Assembly (NCBI GenBank): GCA_022564295.1
Contig: JADFLR010000038.1
Coordinates: forward strand, 1 to 40,007
Length of the DNA stretch: 40,007 nt
Source: Bacteroidota bacterium
GTDB taxonomy: Bacteria; Bacteroidota; Ignavibacteria; Ignavibacteriales; Ignavibacteriaceae
Direction of reading: 5' to 3'
Within the stretch, counting starts at the first letter, position 1, and each line of letters starts with the position of its first letter. Below are positions 17,435 through 25,980 of this stretch, in pieces. The translations under genes were made by a program, and so were the position numbers. A model generated the notes under the pieces. The model ran no database searches, was not told the DNA's origin, and saw only the letters and a program-made list of their open reading frames with translations.

Positions 17435-19447
17435 TTAATATCTAAAATCGATTTGCAAAGCGATCCTGTTATCAACATTGCCTGCAATTTCATTAAAGCC
17501 TGAACTGATAGTTTCTTCCTTCGGTTTATATGTTTCTGAATATTTTAAGGATAGAGTAAACAGACGCATAGGTTTGTATCTTAAAATTAAATACCATCTT
17601 ATTCCTTCTCCAAATAAAGCACGGTTTGTAAGTACACCGGTAAGGTCGTTTTCATATTCATAAATCGCTGAGTTAAATGAATCTGTTCTAAAGAAAATTA
17701 TTCTTGTATAAAAATTAAAATCGTTGGAAGGGCTAAACCGTACATCCTGGTAAAATAAATAACCGTCTTCCACTGCATTTATTTGAGCAACTCTGTAATT
17801 GTTATATTCAAACCTCCCTCTTAACCGTAATTTTTTTGTTGGATTGTATATCAATTCAAACCTTATAAGCTGGCGTAATCTTTTAACTAATTGTTTTGTG
17901 TTATCAATTACGGCGTTCATATCTTTGTTCTCATATTTATAACGGATTCTTGTCTCAAGCCGATGTAGTGGTTTGCTGATTATGTCTGCTAAAAACTCAT
18001 CACCGTTGCTCGGAAGCGGATTAGAAAATGTGGCAAACGGAAATTTAAATTGATCATAGTAAAAATTAATTAATCCAATCGGAGTTCGCCATTTAATACC
18101 TGTATAAATTCCAAATTCGTTTGTTGTTGCGCCGGATCTTTCACCAAAAGCGTAACCATGAAGACTAATATAATTTCTCGGATAGCTTCTAATAGAAGTA
18201 ACAAAAGAAAAATCCCTCCCGATAAAAAACTGAAATGAATTTATTGATGCAACCGAAGTACCGTTGTAAGCAAACTCACCGAACACATTTATGTTGTTAT
18301 AAAAGAAATCGTAAAAGAAGGAAGTGTAATTAAATTCCCTTCCCGTTAAATCGAACACACTTGAAGGCAAAAAATTATTTGAAAATTCCGATTGATAAAA
18401 GAGAACACCCGTACGGAGAAGACCTTTATGTTCGTAATCAATTCTTGCACCAAACAGTTTTTCTTCAGCAGCATTCTTTTTTCTTATTTCATTCTGTGTC
18501 CTGTGAAATCCATCAATTGGCGTAGAAATTATAGCTCCTGTTACTGAATCTACATTCGCATCCAATTTATTTTTAGAATAAAAAGCTGAAAAAATAAACT
18601 CATCAATTTTAATTGAAGCAGCTACACCGCGTAAAAAATTTGTTTCCGTTGCACTCGTGTATGGTTTAATGAGATGATCCCTTCTTTTAACTGGATAGAT
18701 TGCATCGGCTCCTTTTGAAAAGCCATACGGACTCCACATTGCCAATCCCTGTCCAAATTCAACAAGGTAATCACTTAATACAAATCTGTGAAGAATACCA
18801 AGATCGCGAACAGCAAAATGGAAAGATGTAAATTCGTTAAATGATAATTCTCCGGGATCTTTTTCTGCAAGAACACCGAACTGGAAATTAGCATCGTATC
18901 TAATAATTAACCGATTGTAAATCCGTGGTTTTGTTCCTTCAAATCTGTTTTCAATAAATCCTCTTCTTGTTTGTAAATCGTTCGAAACACGGCTGCGAAT
19001 AAGAATTTTCATTTTTGAAAAGACAATGTCGATTGTCCCTACATCTTTTCTATTTGTTTCTATCACCTCTTTAGTTCTTGAAGAGATTAAATATGGTTTT
19101 ATCTTATTAACGAATTCATTACTCAAACCACGCACCGCATTTAATTCATCAACCGAGAAATAATTTCCATACTTCTTCCTATGATTAACAATTAATTTTG
19201 CTGTCTCAAGATCAATGGCAGGAATTTGCTGTAATTCGGAAACTTCGGCTGTATTAATATCTATCGGGTTTAAAAGAAGTTGTTCAATTAACTCGTAAAG
19301 ATTTGAATCATCCTCTTCATTTGTTGGTTCTTGTAATAGATCTTCAAGCACTTCTTCAGCATTTAAATATGTTGAATCGGTTTGAGCAGAAGAATTATAG
19401 AACGGGGATAAAAAGCAAAGAAAGACAATATATTTGAATATTCTCAC
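17435..19447 (-). CDS. Helix-hairpin-helix protein with an outer-membrane beta-barrel
   Basis: A 670-residue protein with an N-terminal signal peptide (cleavage near SSAQ), an acidic linker, then a ComEA-like double helix-hairpin-helix at about residues 62-120 (INTAEVSELQQIPAID, VDELNAVRGL). The remaining 500 or so residues are alternating aromatic/polar strands ending in IALQIDFRY, typical of an outer-membrane barrel. HhH domains usually bind DNA, so a barrel-anchored periplasmic DNA-binding module is suggested. This architecture is known in Bacteroidota but its function is not established. The start is GTG at 19447, 21 bases after the PorV/PorQ-like gene, likely the same transcript. Confidence 0.8.
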   Translation of the reverse strand: MRIFKYIVFLCFLSPFYNSSAQTDSTYLNAEEVLEDLLQEPTNEEDDSNLYELIEQLLLNPIDINTAEVSELQQIPAIDLETAKLIVNHRKKYGNYFSVDELNAVRGLSNEFVNKIKPYLISSRTKEVIETNRKDVGTIDIVFSKMKILIRSRVSNDLQTRRGFIENRFEGTKPRIYNRLIIRYDANFQFGVLAEKDPGELSFNEFTSFHFAVRDLGILHRFVLSDYLVEFGQGLAMWSPYGFSKGADAIYPVKRRDHLIKPYTSATETNFLRGVAASIKIDEFIFSAFYSKNKLDANVDSVTGAIISTPIDGFHRTQNEIRKKNAAEEKLFGARIDYEHKGLLRTGVLFYQSEFSNNFLPSSVFDLTGREFNYTSFFYDFFYNNINVFGEFAYNGTSVASINSFQFFIGRDFSFVTSIRSYPRNYISLHGYAFGERSGATTNEFGIYTGIKWRTPIGLINFYYDQFKFPFATFSNPLPSNGDEFLADIISKPLHRLETRIRYKYENKDMNAVIDNTKQLVKRLRQLIRFELIYNPTKKLRLRGRFEYNNYRVAQINAVEDGYLFYQDVRFSPSNDFNFYTRIIFFRTDSFNSAIYEYENDLTGVLTNRALFGEGIRWYLILRYKPMRLFTLSLKYSETYKPKEETISSGFNEIAGNVDNRIALQIDFRY

Positions 19448-19468
19448 TTGATTTAATCTCTTAATAAA

Positions 19469-20326
19469 TTATTCCATTCCAAGATATTTTCTTATTGCAT
19501 CTTGACGGTAACCATTTTTGCCGAAACTAATTATCAATCCTGCCTGATGTGTCAATCCGAGGTCTTGATGAGTGAACACAGCATAATCCAAACTGATAAT
19601 TGAATAGTTGATTCCTATTCCTGCAGCATAACGTGCCGGCTCATTTTGGAATCCGAATCTTAGAGAAAGATACTCAATTATATTATATTCTAACCCAAAC
19701 TGAAATGACGGTTTGTAACGAATGTCTTTTTCGACTGCTAAGTTTATGATTAATGTTTTAATTAAATCATAACTGAATCCTGTTGAAAAAATTATTGGTA
19801 TCTGATCATCATCATTACCAATGCTTGCTCTGTTTATGTTAGAGATTGCGAAGCCCCAACGTAATTGATGAGTGATATAAGCAAGCCCTCCAAGGTTTAA
19901 ATAAAATGCACTCGTGTTACCGTAATTTTGAATTGAAAAGGTATGAAAATTAACCGTGATACCTGCGAAGAAATTATTTTCGTAATTATATGAATAACCG
20001 AGTGAAATTTTTGATTCCCTGTAGAGTTCAAACCCGTAAGTCATTCCGCCTAAAGCAACTGTTCCAAATGTGAAAGGTTCTGCATAAGCCACATACCCGT
20101 TAGATAGCTCGGATAAACCAAAAGGAGCAGGGGAGTAGTATATTCCTATTTCTCGCCAATTAAATTGTGATAATCCTGCCGGATTGTTAAACACAGAAAA
20201 AACATCATTACTTAATGCCACATCAGAATTGGATAATGATATTTGTTTTGCACCGGGATTAAATTGTGCATAAGAATTTGCAATAAGAAAAATTGGAACG
20301 AAAAAAAGAATGTAACGTTTGATCAT
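19469..20326 (-). CDS. PorV/PorQ-like outer-membrane protein
   Basis: A 285-residue protein with a signal peptide (cleavage after NSYA), then the FadL-like opening of the PorV/PorQ family: ALSNDVFSVFNNPAGLSQ. Amphipathic beta strands follow to the end. PorV and PorQ work in T9SS, as a carrier-type barrel and a gliding/secretion accessory respectively, but family membership alone does not prove that role. It is the first gene of a pair with the HhH-barrel gene and is divergent from the DUF4835 gene across 77 bases. Confidence 0.75.
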   Translation of the reverse strand: MIKRYILFFVPIFLIANSYAQFNPGAKQISLSNSDVALSNDVFSVFNNPAGLSQFNWREIGIYYSPAPFGLSELSNGYVAYAEPFTFGTVALGGMTYGFELYRESKISLGYSYNYENNFFAGITVNFHTFSIQNYGNTSAFYLNLGGLAYITHQLRWGFAISNINRASIGNDDDQIPIIFSTGFSYDLIKTLIINLAVEKDIRYKPSFQFGLEYNIIEYLSLRFGFQNEPARYAAGIGINYSIISLDYAVFTHQDLGLTHQAGLIISFGKNGYRQDAIRKYLGME

Positions 20327-20403
20327 AGTCTAATAATAATATTGAGACAGTATATCTATTTTTATATATTAAATCAATAAAAATTTAAAATAAAGAGCAA
20401 ACG

Positions 20404-21282
20404 ATGAAAAATATATTTTTAATGCTACTGTTTATTTCCTCGTACAATTATTCTCAGGAATTAAATTGTAATGTTATTGTAAATTATCAAAACGTTCCTG
20501 TAAAAAACAGGGATCTGCTGGTTGATTTTAAAAATGTTGTAGAAAATTATATGAATACAACCCGTTTTACAAATGTAAACTGGGATGGTGATAAAATTGA
20601 TTGTAGTTTGAATATCTTTTTTACTTCAGCTGGAAGTGATGTTGATTACGGTGCGCAGATTGTTGTTGTGAGTCAACGACCTGTTTATCAATCGACAAGA
20701 AATTCAGCATTACTCACTATTAATGATGGCGCGTGGTCATTCAAGTATGAAGTAGGACAATCCATGTATGCAAATTTAGATGCCTTCGACCCGTTAACAA
20801 GTATTTTAGATTTTTATGCTCTTATAATAATTGGGTTCGATATGGATACATGGGAAGAGTTTGGAGGCACTCCATATTTTAACAAAGCTTTTGATATTGT
20901 AAACCTGGCTTCTCCAACGAACTATAAAAACGGATGGCTGCCAAGCAATAAAATATACAGCCGTTGGGGATTGGTATCAGATGCACTGAATGAAAAATAT
21001 GCTGCATTCCGTTCTGCTATTTTTGATTATCATTACGGCATAGATATTTTTGCTCAAAATAAAGAAGTAGGACAGGCAAAGATTGTTGAATTGATTGATG
21101 TTCTCTACGATTTATATGAGCGCACAGGATTAGTAAAAAGTGTTTTTATTCAAACATTTTTTAACGCTAAATATGGTGAGATTACGGATCATCTTAAAGG
21201 TTATTCTGATCGAACAATATTCACAAAATTAAAAAATATTGATCCATCGCACGCAGGCAGGTATGACCTGTCAACTCCTTAA
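20404..21282 (+). CDS. DUF4835 family secreted protein (PorD-type)
   Basis: A 292-residue protein with a short signal peptide (cleavage near NYSQ) and family landmarks: QELNCNVIVNYQ, the SQRPVYQSTRN segment, and DFYALIIIGFDMDTWEEFGG. DUF4835 proteins are near-universal in T9SS-bearing Bacteroidota and are sometimes named PorD; their precise task is not settled. Its place opposite a PorV/PorQ-like gene and the T9SS sorting domains elsewhere in the window support an envelope or secretion role. Confidence 0.85.
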   Translation: MKNIFLMLLFISSYNYSQELNCNVIVNYQNVPVKNRDLLVDFKNVVENYMNTTRFTNVNWDGDKIDCSLNIFFTSAGSDVDYGAQIVVVSQRPVYQSTRNSALLTINDGAWSFKYEVGQSMYANLDAFDPLTSILDFYALIIIGFDMDTWEEFGGTPYFNKAFDIVNLASPTNYKNGWLPSNKIYSRWGLVSDALNEKYAAFRSAIFDYHYGIDIFAQNKEVGQAKIVELIDVLYDLYERTGLVKSVFIQTFFNAKYGEITDHLKGYSDRTIFTKLKNIDPSHAGRYDLSTP

Positions 21283-21431
21283 AGAAAAAGTTAAACATTT
21301 AATATTTTATCATTCTGATCCATTTTGTAAACTACAGTCATTTCATAATCACTCTTGATGTATTGAGTAAAAAATTGTGATGTGAACAGAAGAAATAAAA
21401 CAGTTACTTCCATTGTAGAATAGAACCGTTG

Positions 21432-22553
21432 TTAAACATTAATTTCCCAAATTCTGTATGTCTTATATTTATCGGCATTCATTAATTCTAAGCCACGGTT
21501 CATCATATCATTATCTTCCAATACCCAGCTTGCTTCACCTCTGTCAATTCCTAATTTATGTGATCTTTCAAGTATTTCCCAATATAAAACGGCATCAAGT
21601 CCTTTTTTCTGATATTTGGGAATAATGCCAAGCGTTAAAATTCTTCCCCAGGTAATTTTCTTTTTTTGAGTAAATAGTTTTATAAAATTGAAAGGGAAAA
21701 GACGACCATTCATGTTTTTGAATATCTGGTTATAATCTAACATTACCAATGCTGCGCCGACTAATTCGTCCCCAATCGTTCCGAATAATACTAAAGATGG
21801 TTCGGCTAATGGTTTGAGGTCTTTAGCCATAGCATCAATTTCTTCTTCAGTCATCGGAACAAAACCCCAGTTTGGTGCCCACGCTTTGTTATACACATAT
21901 TTAAACTTTTCGATATCCCTATCAAAATTTTTCATATCGAGTTGGGTAACTTTTATATTATATCTTTTCCTTACTATTTCCTGTCCTCTATTTAGTTTAT
22001 CGGATGTTGCAACTTTGGAATGCTCGAGTTTCCATGCGTACATATCTTTAGCTTTTTTCATGCCGTAATTTTCACAAAGGACGTTATAATATTTTGGGTT
22101 GTACGTCATAAGAATTCGGGGTGAATCATCATATCCTTCCAGCAGCATGCCCCATTCATCATTACTTGATGGATTTGCAGGACCCATCATCCTTTTTAAT
22201 CCTTTTTGGTTCAGCCAGCTTTTTGCTGTATCAAATAATGCGTTAGCAATTTCCTGATCATTAATGCACTCAAAAAATCCAAAGAAACCAGTATCGTCAT
22301 TATGATATTTTAAATGCCTATCATTTTTTATCGCCGCAATTCTTCCAACTAAATTACCATCTTTCTCTGCAATAAAGTATTCAGCTTCAGCGTGCTTGAA
22401 GAATGGGTTCTTTTCCTTATCGAGTAATTTTTTCCTTTCCATTATAAGTGGCGGAACCCAGTACTTATCATCTTTATAAATTTCCCATTGGAATTTTATA
22501 AACTTCATCAAATCTTTTTTATTTTGAACTGTTCTAATTTTAATTGAAGCCAT
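21432..22553 (-). CDS. GNAT-like acyltransferase, candidate bacterial ceramide synthase
   Basis: A 373-residue protein with GNAT-type features: AEYFIAEKDGNLVGRIAAIKN near residue 60 and a second half with VGAALVMLDYN and LTLGIIPKYQKKGLDAVLYW, which resembles the acyl-CoA-binding loop. It has the MMGPANPSSNDEWG segment of the long, two-domain bacterial subgroup. In the bacterial ceramide pathway the N-acylation enzyme is a GNAT-type protein, and the position directly after a serine palmitoyltransferase gene supports that job here; a general acyltransferase remains possible. An AAGAGGA ribosome binding site lies 7 bases before the ATG, after the terminator hairpin. Confidence 0.7.
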   Translation of the reverse strand: MASIKIRTVQNKKDLMKFIKFQWEIYKDDKYWVPPLIMERKKLLDKEKNPFFKHAEAEYFIAEKDGNLVGRIAAIKNDRHLKYHNDDTGFFGFFECINDQEIANALFDTAKSWLNQKGLKRMMGPANPSSNDEWGMLLEGYDDSPRILMTYNPKYYNVLCENYGMKKAKDMYAWKLEHSKVATSDKLNRGQEIVRKRYNIKVTQLDMKNFDRDIEKFKYVYNKAWAPNWGFVPMTEEEIDAMAKDLKPLAEPSLVLFGTIGDELVGAALVMLDYNQIFKNMNGRLFPFNFIKLFTQKKKITWGRILTLGIIPKYQKKGLDAVLYWEILERSHKLGIDRGEASWVLEDNDMMNRGLELMNADKYKTYRIWEINV

Positions 22554-22568
22554 AATAAATCCTCTTAA

Positions 22569-22606
22569 ATAAAAAAAGCATACCCATTAATTATATGAGT
22601 ATGCTT
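22569..22606 (-). terminator. Rho-independent terminator between spt and the GNAT gene
   Basis: On the minus strand AAGCATAC (22606-22599) pairs perfectly with GTATGCTT (22583-22576), with further CAT/ATG pairing towards the loop, followed by a T-run. It lies 24 bases after the spt stop and 16 bases before the GNAT ATG. It should end or attenuate spt transcription, so the two genes may be expressed at different levels. Confidence 0.85.
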
Positions 22607-22629
22607 CTAAATAAATAAAAAATGAACAA

Positions 22630-23820
22630 TTAAATTAATCCTAATTGTTTTCCAGCTTTTTCAAAGGTGTCGATGATCTCATCCAGATGTTCTTTTTTGT
22701 GTGTTGCCATGTAACTTGTACGCATCATCTGTCTTCCCTCCGGAACACCGGGAGGTACAAACACATTAACGAATACACCTCCGTCATAAAGCATTTTCCA
22801 CATCTGCAAAGCAATTTCGTCGTTACCGATAATAACAGGAACGATAGCTGTTCTGCCGTCAATAACATTAAATCCTTTTTTCTTTAAACCTTCTCTCATA
22901 TAATTAGCATTGCTAATTAGCTTCTCAACTCTTTCAGGTTCTTCTTCCAAAATATCCAATGCTGTAAGAGCTGCTGCAACAGAGGCAGGCGTTGGTGAAG
23001 CACTAAATATTAATGCAGGTGAGAAATGTTTAATAAAATTAATTACTCTTTCGGGTCCTGCAACAAAACCACCTAGTGAAGCGAAAGTTTTACTAAAGGT
23101 ACCCATTGTCAGATCGATATCCTTCTCAAGCCCGAATTCACTTGCAGTACCTCTTCCGCCTTTTCCAATTACACCAACAGAATGTGCATCATCTATCATT
23201 ATCTTTGCATTATTCTCTTTTGCAATTTTTACCAAGGTTGGTAGATCCACAATTTCACCGCCGGTACTGAACACTCCATCGCTAACTAAAAGTTTGGGAG
23301 TCTCCTTGGGAATTTTGGATAAAACCTTTTGCAGGTCTTCCATATCTTTATGTTTATAACGTGCAAGACTTCCCATAGCACCTTTAGCCATTAAAGTTCC
23401 GGCAACAATGCAAGCGTGGTTATCTTTGTCAGAAATAACGTATTCGTTTCTTCCTACCAAAGTAGGTATTACACCTTGAGCAGTTTGATAACCTGTACTA
23501 AATAACAAAACGGATTCTGTTCCGAAAAATTTTGTAAGTCGTTCTTCCAATTCTATATGCAAATCGAGTGTCCCGGTAAGATATCTTGATCCGGAACAGC
23601 CTGTGCCATATTTTTCTATAGCTTTAATAGCAGCTTCAATTACGCGTGGATGCCCTGTAAGCCCTAAATAATTATTAGAACCAGCCATAATTTTTTTCTT
23701 TCCCTCAATTTGCACAACAGGTCCTTCGTTGGCTTCTATTGCACGAAAATAAGGATAAACACCCGAGGCTTTAACTTCATCAGCACGTGTGAAATCATGG
23801 CACTTTTTAAATAAGTTCAA
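22630..23820 (-). CDS. spt: Serine palmitoyltransferase-type alpha-oxoamine synthase
   Basis: A 396-residue PLP enzyme that condenses an acyl-CoA or acyl-ACP with an amino acid. PLP lysine K244 is in [14 protein letters not shown]135 (DKDNHAC) should stack on the ring and H213 (DDAHSVG) should contact PLP. Other marks are [25 protein letters not shown] and a C-terminal [12 protein letters not shown]. From memory the motif spacing, including the position of the lysine, fits bacterial serine palmitoyltransferases such as that of Sphingobacterium better than BioF or 2-amino-3-ketobutyrate ligase (Kbl). The neighbours support sphingolipid synthesis. BioF-like activity is the main alternative. Confidence 0.85.
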   Translation of the reverse strand: MNLFKKCHDFTRADEVKASGVYPYFRAIEANEGPVVQIEGKKKIMAGSNNYLGLTGHPRVIEAAIKAIEKYGTGCSGSRYLTGTLDLHIELEERLTKFFGTESVLLFSTGYQTAQGVIPTLVGRNEYVISDKDNHACIVAGTLMAKGAMGSLARYKHKDMEDLQKVLSKIPKETPKLLVSDGVFSTGGEIVDLPTLVKIAKENNAKIMIDDAHSVGVIGKGGRGTASEFGLEKDIDLTMGTFSKTFASLGGFVAGPERVINFIKHFSPALIFSASPTPASVAAALTALDILEEEPERVEKLISNANYMREGLKKKGFNVIDGRTAIVPVIIGNDEIALQMWKMLYDGGVFVNVFVPPGVPEGRQMMRTSYMATHKKEHLDEIIDTFEKAGKQLGLI

Positions 23821-23920
23821 CTATTCCTCCAAAGAATATAATAGATTAGTAGTAAAAATAAAGAAAAAGATTGAAAACGAAATAAAAATGAAATCGTAAT
23901 TAATCTTGATGAAAATTGTT

Positions 23921-23928
23921 TAATTTTG
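23921..23928 (+). promoter_or_regulatory. Bacteroidota-type -7 promoter element (TAATTTTG)
   Basis: The 149-base divergent region between spt and the reductase gene should hold promoters for both. TAATTTTG fits the TAnnTTTG -7 consensus of Bacteroidota primary sigma, about 40 bases before the ATG at 23970. A clear -33 TTG at the right distance was not found. Confidence 0.3.
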
Positions 23929-23969
23929 CAGCAAATCTATTACTAATTAGTCTGAAAATCAAATATACT

Positions 23970-24962
23970 ATGGAATCAAAACAAATTGCAGCAGTCACGG
24001 GTTCAAATGGATTCGTTGGAAGTCATCTTGTAGATCTTTTATTGGAAAAGAATTTTTTCGTTCGTTGTGTTGTTAGAGAATCAAGTAATCTTAAATGGCT
24101 GGAAGGAAAAGATATAGAAATCATTAAATGCGGATTATTTGATAAAGCCGGTTTAGCAACAGCATTAAAAGATGCAGATTATATTTATCACGTAGCTGGT
24201 GTGGTAAAATCTAAAACCAAAGAGGGTTACTATACGGGAAATGTTGAGACAACTCGCAACCTGCTTGATGTTGCTCTCGAACAAAATAAAAATTTAAAAA
24301 GATTTGTTGTTCTCAGCAGTCAAACTGTAACTGGTCCATCGCTGAATAGTAAACCTATAAATGAAGAAACTGAATGTGCACCTTTAACAACTTACGGTAA
24401 GAGTAAGTATGAAGAAGAAAAACTTGCACTTGGTTATAAAGATAAATTACCAATAACGATATGCAGAGCACCTGCAGTTTACGGCGAGAGAGATACGGAG
24501 ATTTTTATTTATTTCCAGAATTTTGCGAAAGGTATAACAACAAAAATTGGTCTTGATAATAAGATACTCAGTTTAATTCATGTTGCCGACCTTGTTGAAG
24601 GATTATACATGGCAGCAATGTCAGAAAAAGCAATTGGTGAAATTTATTTTATTAGCTCTGAAAAGTTTTATTTGTGGGATGAAATAAATTCCATAACTTC
24701 AAAGGTATTAAATAAGAAAGCAATTAAAATATTAGTGCCGCATTTTCTTGTTTATACACTTGCTGCAATTGCTCAATTCTTTTCATTATTCTCTTCAAAA
24801 GCTGCAACGCTAAATCTGGAAAAAGCAAAAGACCTTGTTCAGCATGCCTGGATATGTGATACATCAAAAGCAATGAGAGACTTTGGGTATAGGCAAAATG
24901 TTTCAATGGAAGAGGGAATAAAAAGAACTTGCGATTGGTATAAAGAAATGAAGTGGATATAA
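23970..24962 (+). CDS. NAD-dependent epimerase/dehydratase-family reductase, candidate ceramide reductase (CerR-like)
   Basis: A 330-residue extended SDR protein. The Rossmann motif is TGSNGFVGSHL at residues 10-20 and the catalytic pair Y142/K146 is in TYGKSKYEEEK, with S117 (VLSSQT) before it. The frame is open to 23916, but the ATG at 23970 is preferred: it puts the Rossmann fold at the usual place, and a TAATTTTG promoter-like site lies within the upstream extension. In the bacterial ceramide pathway an SDR of this kind reduces the 3-keto group after N-acylation. The divergent arrangement with spt supports that; sugar-nucleotide or sterol epimerases are alternatives. Confidence 0.75.
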   Translation: MESKQIAAVTGSNGFVGSHLVDLLLEKNFFVRCVVRESSNLKWLEGKDIEIIKCGLFDKAGLATALKDADYIYHVAGVVKSKTKEGYYTGNVETTRNLLDVALEQNKNLKRFVVLSSQTVTGPSLNSKPINEETECAPLTTYGKSKYEEEKLALGYKDKLPITICRAPAVYGERDTEIFIYFQNFAKGITTKIGLDNKILSLIHVADLVEGLYMAAMSEKAIGEIYFISSEKFYLWDEINSITSKVLNKKAIKILVPHFLVYTLAAIAQFFSLFSSKAATLNLEKAKDLVQHAWICDTSKAMRDFGYRQNVSMEEGIKRTCDWYKEMKWI

Positions 24963-24976
24963 TTTTATTGGTAGTA

Positions 24977-25027
24977 AGAACTAAGTAGTATGTTGTTAGT
25001 AGTATGTTGTTAGTAGTATGTAGTTCT
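24977..25027. repeat. Three 14-bp tandem repeats inside an inverted repeat
   Basis: AGTAGTATGTTGTT occurs at 24984-24997, 24998-25011 and, with one change, 25012-25025. The array is enclosed by AGAACTA (24977-24983) and TAGTTCT (25021-25027), so the transcript can fold into a hairpin. It lies between two convergent genes. Confidence 0.7.
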
Positions 25028-25073
25028 AAATTATTATTAATCTAACTTTATCTTACGTTTCACATTTGATATT

Positions 25074-25472
25074 TTAATTATTCTTTGCTCCCTCATCAAT
25101 CCAGGTTTTAACGCCTTGTATTTGCTTCGACGTTAAAGGAAGAAAAGGTGAATCTCTTGGTGGCATTATTGGGAATCCCGATCGCTGTTCAATTGTCCAC
25201 ACGAGTGGGCTGGTATCCGCTTCTCCTGGTATAACTATTCTCGGATCAACAACCCCTGCCCATGTTGTTAGGTCAACTCCACCATCTAATCCTCCGTTAC
25301 CGTGGCACGATACACATTTCAATTCAAATATTTGTGAAATGTCTTTAGAAAAGCTAACATTTGAATCTGGTATTTCGCGGTTATCTACATCCTGAACAGT
25401 TATTGTATCATCACAGCCAGAGTAAATAATTGCTGAAGATACTAATACTATAAAATAAAGTACTTTTTTCAT
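25074..25472 (-). CDS. Lipoprotein c-type cytochrome
   Basis: A 132-residue protein with a lipobox (IYSGC, lipidated C20). It has one haem c site CVSCH at residues 53-57 and a likely distal ligand M103 in FPIMPPRDSP. The layout, with GGLDGGVDLTTW after the haem site and LTSKQIQGVKTWIDEGA at the end, is that of planctomycete-type/PSCyt cytochrome domains. It is anchored in the periplasm, presumably as an electron carrier; no partner oxidase or reductase is nearby. It converges on the reductase gene. Confidence 0.85.
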   Translation of the reverse strand: MKKVLYFIVLVSSAIIYSGCDDTITVQDVDNREIPDSNVSFSKDISQIFELKCVSCHGNGGLDGGVDLTTWAGVVDPRIVIPGEADTSPLVWTIEQRSGFPIMPPRDSPFLPLTSKQIQGVKTWIDEGAKNN

Positions 25473-25651
25473 TAATAAATAATAATTTTAATGCAAATTA
25501 TATTTTGGTATTAAGTAAATCAATGCCTTTAGATGCATCTAATATTTATATGTTCCACAGAAGTAGAATATCTAATAAATTGATAATACATAGCATTGTA
25601 AACGGAAAAAAATATCAGGGAAATTATTAAATTGGAGGAATTTAAGACTGT

Positions 25652-25734
25652 GGGACTTTGAGACTCACAAATATTTTGTATTCTTTGGCTAACAACATTG
25701 AGTGGTTTTCTTAGTCCCAAAGTCTCAAATTCCC
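25652..25734. repeat. Imperfect inverted repeat upstream of the tRNA-Ala remnant
   Basis: GGGACTTTGAGACT (25652-25665) and AGTCTCAAATTCCC (25721-25734) are reverse complements with one mismatch; a further partial unit AGTCCCAAAGTC lies between them. The stretch 25473-25844 (about 370 bases) has no credible gene. A TTGCAA/GATAAT pair with 19-base spacing (25777-25807) could be the promoter of the tRNA remnant. Confidence 0.5.
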
Positions 25735-25844
25735 AAAGTCATTATCAAAACCATCTTATATGATGTAAATATATCTTTGCAAAAAAAATAAAGAATTAGG
25801 TGATAATACTACAAAAAGCTGACTGCTTTCGGGATTCAATTTAA

Positions 25845-25882
25845 GGGCTATAGCTCAGTTGGGAGAGCGTCTGACTCGCAGT
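25845..25882 (+). pseudogene. Broken tRNA-Ala: 5' half only (anticodon CGC)
   Basis: These 38 bases equal positions 2-39 of the intact tRNA-Ala at 27264 except for one base, C instead of G at 25877, which is anticodon position 34 (CGC instead of GGC). After the anticodon loop the sequence becomes unrelated: no 3' anticodon strand, T-arm or acceptor strand. Position 1 is A where the intact gene has G. It cannot make a tRNA. Confidence 0.85.
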
Positions 25883-25980
25883 GATTAGTTATTCTATTAT
25901 AGAGCAAATACGCACATCTTTTATCACTTTTAAAAGTAAATCCCTTTTTTTATATATTTACATAAACAGCAGAAAAAATT

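Noticed and set aside
24977-25027. CRISPR-like short repeats
   Set aside because: The units are directly adjacent with no spacers and only three copies; no cas genes are present.
25529-25720. 63-residue minus-strand open frame
   Set aside because: It lies across the inverted repeat, has no ribosome binding site and shows no protein-like pattern.
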